From an uncultured Selenomonas sp. (lineage in GTDB: Bacteria > Bacillota > Negativicutes > Selenomonadales > Selenomonadaceae), in contig USAK01000001.1 in assembly GCA_900552565.1 (NCBI GenBank), forward strand, positions 96,079 to 160,078: DNA of 64,000 bases, read 5' to 3'. A program made the position numbers and the translations under genes. The notes beneath the pieces were generated by a model, which was not told the origin of the DNA, did no database searches, and was given only the letters and a program-made list of their open reading frames with translations. Position 1 is the stretch's first letter. Each line of letters begins with the position of its first letter. Of the stretch, positions 61,381-64,000 are shown piece after piece.

Positions 61381-61749
61381 TTATTTCTTCTGTTCGTATT
61401 TCGACGGACATTTGATGAGCAGTTTATCCGAGGAAAACACACCATCCTGCATCCTGCCGATGGCGACGATGTGATACGCCTCGTCAAACTGGTCCGGCTT
61501 CGTGCCGTGATAATGAACAGGCAGCGTCTCCCCCGTCTCTTCATCCTGCAGCGTGAAGACAAAATCATCGCCTTCCATATGCGGTGCAGGTGCATCTTTT
61601 GCGAGCAGGCCCTTGACCTGCACATTCGACGAAGTCGCGGCTTTGGCTTCCTTGATGCCGACATACGGCGTGACCGAATCGGCAAAGCTCCAGCCGGCAT
61701 AGCCGACAAAGGCCAGCAGAAGCACGATGAGCAAAATCTTACGTTTCAT
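61381..61749 (-). CDS. ccmE: Haem chaperone CcmE, CxxxY variant
   Basis: 122 residues. An N-terminal membrane anchor (about 5-22) is followed by a beta-barrel domain. The haem-binding motif is CPSKY (Cys114 to Tyr118) instead of the HxxxY of the enteric protein. This CxxxY form is known from archaea and some sulfate reducers and goes with CcmH-less System I*. It carries haem from CcmC to CcmF. The start overlaps the ccmC stop by 11 bases. Confidence 0.92.
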   Translation of the reverse strand: MKRKILLIVLLLAFVGYAGWSFADSVTPYVGIKEAKAATSSNVQVKGLLAKDAPAPHMEGDDFVFTLQDEETGETLPVHYHGTKPDQFDEAYHIVAIGRMQDGVFSSDKLLIKCPSKYEQKK

Positions 61750-62392
61750 GATGCACCTCTTTGACTTTCACGCGCTGACGCAGCACAGCGATATAGATGA
61801 GTGTCATATCGAGAAGCGACGCCATCAGCACCTTGAGCATGATGGGGTCCATGTCAATGGAGCCGCTGCCGTTGATGACCGGCGACGGATGAAGGGAAAA
61901 ATAAAAGCGCGGGATGATAAAGACGAGAAACGGCACGGTCAAAAACGAGAACAAGGCGTAGATGGCCGCGACGCGGGCCCGGCGCTTCTCCTCAGGAATA
62001 GCCGCCCGCAGTGTCAGGTAGGCCACGTAGATGAGCAGCAGCACGAAAATCGTCGTCTGCCGCGGGTCCCAGTTCCAGTAGGCCCCCCAGGTCAGCTTCG
62101 AAAAAAAGGCGCCGCTGGCCGTGGCCAGCAGGACAAAGATAAGTCCTAGACGGGCCGACTCGGCACCGACAATATCGAGATGCCTGCTCGGCTGCCGCAG
62201 ATACCGTACGGCATAAATCGCACTGACGAGAAAAGCCAGCACCGATATCCAGGCCACCGGAATATGGAAAAAGGCGATGCGTACCAGATACCCGAGTCCC
62301 ATAGCCGGCGGCACGAGGAAAAACACGGCGTACAGCGTACCTGCAGTCAGCAGGAGAATCAGCAGCCACAGCCCCTTCTCAAGTCCTTTCAT
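61739..62392 (-). CDS. ccmC: Haem handling protein CcmC
   Basis: 217 residues from the ATG at 62392, with GGGAG 8 bases upstream. Six membrane helices, the WWD motif (WGAYWNWDPRQTT) and flanking His residues. It loads haem onto CcmE using ATP energy from CcmAB. CcmB ends 29 bases before it. No ccmD was found between ccmC and ccmE. Confidence 0.92.
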   Translation of the reverse strand: MKGLEKGLWLLILLLTAGTLYAVFFLVPPAMGLGYLVRIAFFHIPVAWISVLAFLVSAIYAVRYLRQPSRHLDIVGAESARLGLIFVLLATASGAFFSKLTWGAYWNWDPRQTTIFVLLLIYVAYLTLRAAIPEEKRRARVAAIYALFSFLTVPFLVFIIPRFYFSLHPSPVINGSGSIDMDPIMLKVLMASLLDMTLIYIAVLRQRVKVKEVHHET

Positions 62393-62421
62393 CCTCTCAA
62401 CTCCCTTCCTATATAATAAAG

Positions 62422-63093
62422 TCAATCTTCATACCATAAAAAATCAAACAGCAGCGAGGCCGCAATCGTCAGGATGCCGTCGTAGAGCAGCATGCCGACG
62501 AGATACGAAAGAGCCGGCAGCGCGCCGCCAAAACATCCGGCCGTCAGCACGATGGCCGGCAGCAGGATGGGCAGCATGACAGGCAGCATCAGGATGGATA
62601 AAAGCCCGTTCTGTACCTTCGCTCCAGTCATCAGGGCCGAGAGCAGCGTACCAGCCATGGCCATGCCATAAGTACCGGCCAGCAAAGTCAGGACAAGAAT
62701 GGCCGGTGAGAAGACATCCCCATCCATGAGGATGAGATATACCGGCACAATCAGCAGTCCCAGCACAAAGAGCAGCACCGCCATGAAAAGTCCTTTGCCA
62801 AAGAGCACAGCCTGCGAACTGCCGTAGACCTGCAGAGCCATGAGCGTGCCCGACTGCTCTTCGTCGGCAAAACCGCGGCCGGCACCGGCAATCAGCGAAA
62901 AGAACAGGATGACCCAGATCATGGCCGCGAGCAGCCTTGGCGTCAGCCGGTCCCCCTGCAGCAGCAGACTGACGCACGAAAGCGTCGTCAGCGCAAACAT
63001 GAGTACAACAAGCCAGGAGGATTTCGAACGCAGGCACAGGCGGGATTCTTTCCGGAATACCGTTTCAATTTCCCGATAAAGCGATGCATGCAT
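62422..63093 (-). CDS. ccmB: Haem exporter permease CcmB
   Basis: 223 residues from the ATG at 63093 (MHASLYREIE), which overlaps ccmA by 29 bases. Six membrane segments; the N-terminus (EIETVFRKESRLCLRSKSSW) is typical of CcmB. With CcmA it forms the ABC unit that releases holo-CcmE. Confidence 0.88.
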   Translation of the reverse strand: MHASLYREIETVFRKESRLCLRSKSSWLVVLMFALTTLSCVSLLLQGDRLTPRLLAAMIWVILFFSLIAGAGRGFADEEQSGTLMALQVYGSSQAVLFGKGLFMAVLLFVLGLLIVPVYLILMDGDVFSPAILVLTLLAGTYGMAMAGTLLSALMTGAKVQNGLLSILMLPVMLPILLPAIVLTAGCFGGALPALSYLVGMLLYDGILTIAASLLFDFLWYED

Positions 63094-63697
63094 CGGCCTG
63101 CGCCTCCTCTTCTGCGTCATTCGTGGCCAGGAGCACGAGCCTGCCGGCCGCCGCTGCTTTCTTTATTTCGCGCCGCACCATGGCCCTGCCCTCGGCATCG
63201 AGATTGGCGCCCGGCTCATCAAGCAGCCAGATGTCAGCCCCCGCCCCTAAGAGAATGGCCATATGCAGGCGTTTTTTCATGCCCGTCGAGAAATGGCCCG
63301 CATATTTTCCCTTTACAGCCTCTGCCGAAAGTCCGACCCGCTGCAGCAGACTAAGGTATTCTTCTTCCTTTAACGGCACCTGCCGGCGAAATCCTAAGAA
63401 AAAGTCGAGATTCTCGCGGGCCGTGAGCTTTGGATAAACGTGAAAGTCCGGTGTCACGAGAGCCAGACGCTGACGGTAGGTTTCCCTGCGCAGCTCCTGC
63501 TCCCCGTCTTTGACGATGACGCGGCCTTCATCGGGCAGCAGCAGCTTCGCCGCCAGCCGCAGCAGCGTAGACTTGCCGCTGCCGTTAGCTCCGGTCACCG
63601 CAGTGATACTGCCGCTATGTGCCTCGGCCCGGACGCGGTCAATGACCCGCCGTCCGGCAAAACTCTTGGTCACATCGGAAAATATCAGACGCATCAT
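63065..63697 (-). CDS. ccmA: Cytochrome c maturation ABC ATPase CcmA
   Basis: 210 residues. Walker A is GANGSGKST, the signature is HFSTGMKKRL and Walker B is IWLLDEPGANLD. The start at 63697 has GAGGTGAGG upstream and lies 4 bases after the Crp/Fnr-type gene, so the regulator and ccmABCEF are one operon. Confidence 0.9.
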   Translation of the reverse strand: MMRLIFSDVTKSFAGRRVIDRVRAEAHSGSITAVTGANGSGKSTLLRLAAKLLLPDEGRVIVKDGEQELRRETYRQRLALVTPDFHVYPKLTARENLDFFLGFRRQVPLKEEEYLSLLQRVGLSAEAVKGKYAGHFSTGMKKRLHMAILLGAGADIWLLDEPGANLDAEGRAMVRREIKKAAAAGRLVLLATNDAEEEAQADACIALSGN

Positions 63698-63701
63698 CGC
63701 C

Positions 63702-64000
63702 TCACCTCTCCTCTTTGAGCTTTTCCTCGTCAAGCTCCATCCAGTCCCCTCCGCAGGTCAAAAGGCCCTTCTCTTTCATCAGGCCGATTTCCCTCGTCAG
63801 AGCACTGCGGTTGCATTCCAGCTCCTTAGCGAGCTGCACGCGGCCCGGCACCTTGACGCGCTTGTCCTCGCGGCCGGCACTTTTCTGCAGCAGATAAAGG
63901 ATGAGCCGTTCACGCAGCGTTTTCTGAGACAAGAGCTCGAGTTTCGGGTGTGTCAAGAGTTTTGTGTAAATCGATTCAATAAGCAACATCGTATTGCTGC
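63702..64000 (-). CDS. Crp/Fnr-family regulator, C-terminal part, cut by window edge
   Basis: The frame is open to the window edge; 98 codons are visible. They hold the C-terminal half of the dimer helix and a Crp helix-turn-helix (VQLAKELECNRSALTREIGLMKEKGLL). The sensor domain is outside. As the first visible gene of the ccm operon it could be an NO- or nitrite-responsive regulator (HcpR-like) of nrf and ccm, but this is inference. Confidence 0.72.
   Translation of the reverse strand, partial: SNTMLLIESIYTKLLTHPKLELLSQKTLRERLILYLLQKSAGREDKRVKVPGRVQLAKELECNRSALTREIGLMKEKGLLTCGGDWMELDEEKLKEER

Overview
The window reads as a chromosomal segment of a diderm Firmicute (class Negativicutes, most likely Selenomonadaceae). 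The evidence is a Bacillus-like gene order (holB-ricT-trmN6-rsmI, metG-tatD-3D protein, secG-est-rnr-smpB), a Bacillus-type narGHJI/Fnr set, and an LpxT-like lipid A phosphotransferase that implies an outer membrane. GC content looks moderate (roughly mid-50s %). This placement is inference from gene content. No rRNA, tRNA, CRISPR array, insertion sequence or prophage was seen. Layout: 0-5 kb holds the N-terminal part of a membrane sensor (cut by the window edge), an FbpABC/AfuABC-type ABC importer and a YgbA-family protein. 5-7 kb holds a cluster of DnaA boxes and brnQ behind a possible leader-peptide attenuator. 7-13 kb is housekeeping: a 3D-domain wall protein, tatD, metG and a glucosaminidase-TPR protein. 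13-18 kb is a Leloir operon, galK-galE-galT-lacI-type regulator, with two identical LacI-type operators around its promoter; the same box lies upstream of the ABC importer. 18-26 kb holds rsmI, trmN6, ricT, holB, a PucR-type regulator, lpxT, a thioredoxin-reductase-like flavoprotein and an rsmH paralogue. 26-36 kb holds a DAACS symporter, a DUF3298 protein, smpB, rnr, est, secG, a small unknown gene, pyk and a cytidylate-kinase-like gene. 36-41 kb is an AraC-controlled catabolic cluster (Gfo/Idh/MocA oxidoreductase plus two IolE-type TIM barrels) around a 468-bp control region with three helically phased direct repeats. From 41 kb on come an amino-acid permease and then an anaerobic nitrate-to-ammonium module: narGHJI (narI frameshifted), fnr, narK and moaC, then a dicarboxylate cluster (AraC, DASS carrier, fumarase-superfamily lyase, chimeric LysR), then nrfHA and ccmABC-E-F with a Crp/Fnr-type gene at the right edge. 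How the genes work together: NarK imports nitrate, NarGHI reduces it (MoaC serving its molybdenum cofactor), and NrfHA reduces nitrite to ammonium. The Ccm proteins attach haem to NrfHA. Fnr carries the C-terminal CxxCxxxxC iron-sulfur signature of the Bacillus subtilis protein, and matching GTGA-N6-TYAC boxes lie at about -41.5 of both narG and narK. The maturation set looks like System I*: CcmE has CxxxY instead of HxxxY and no ccmH is present.
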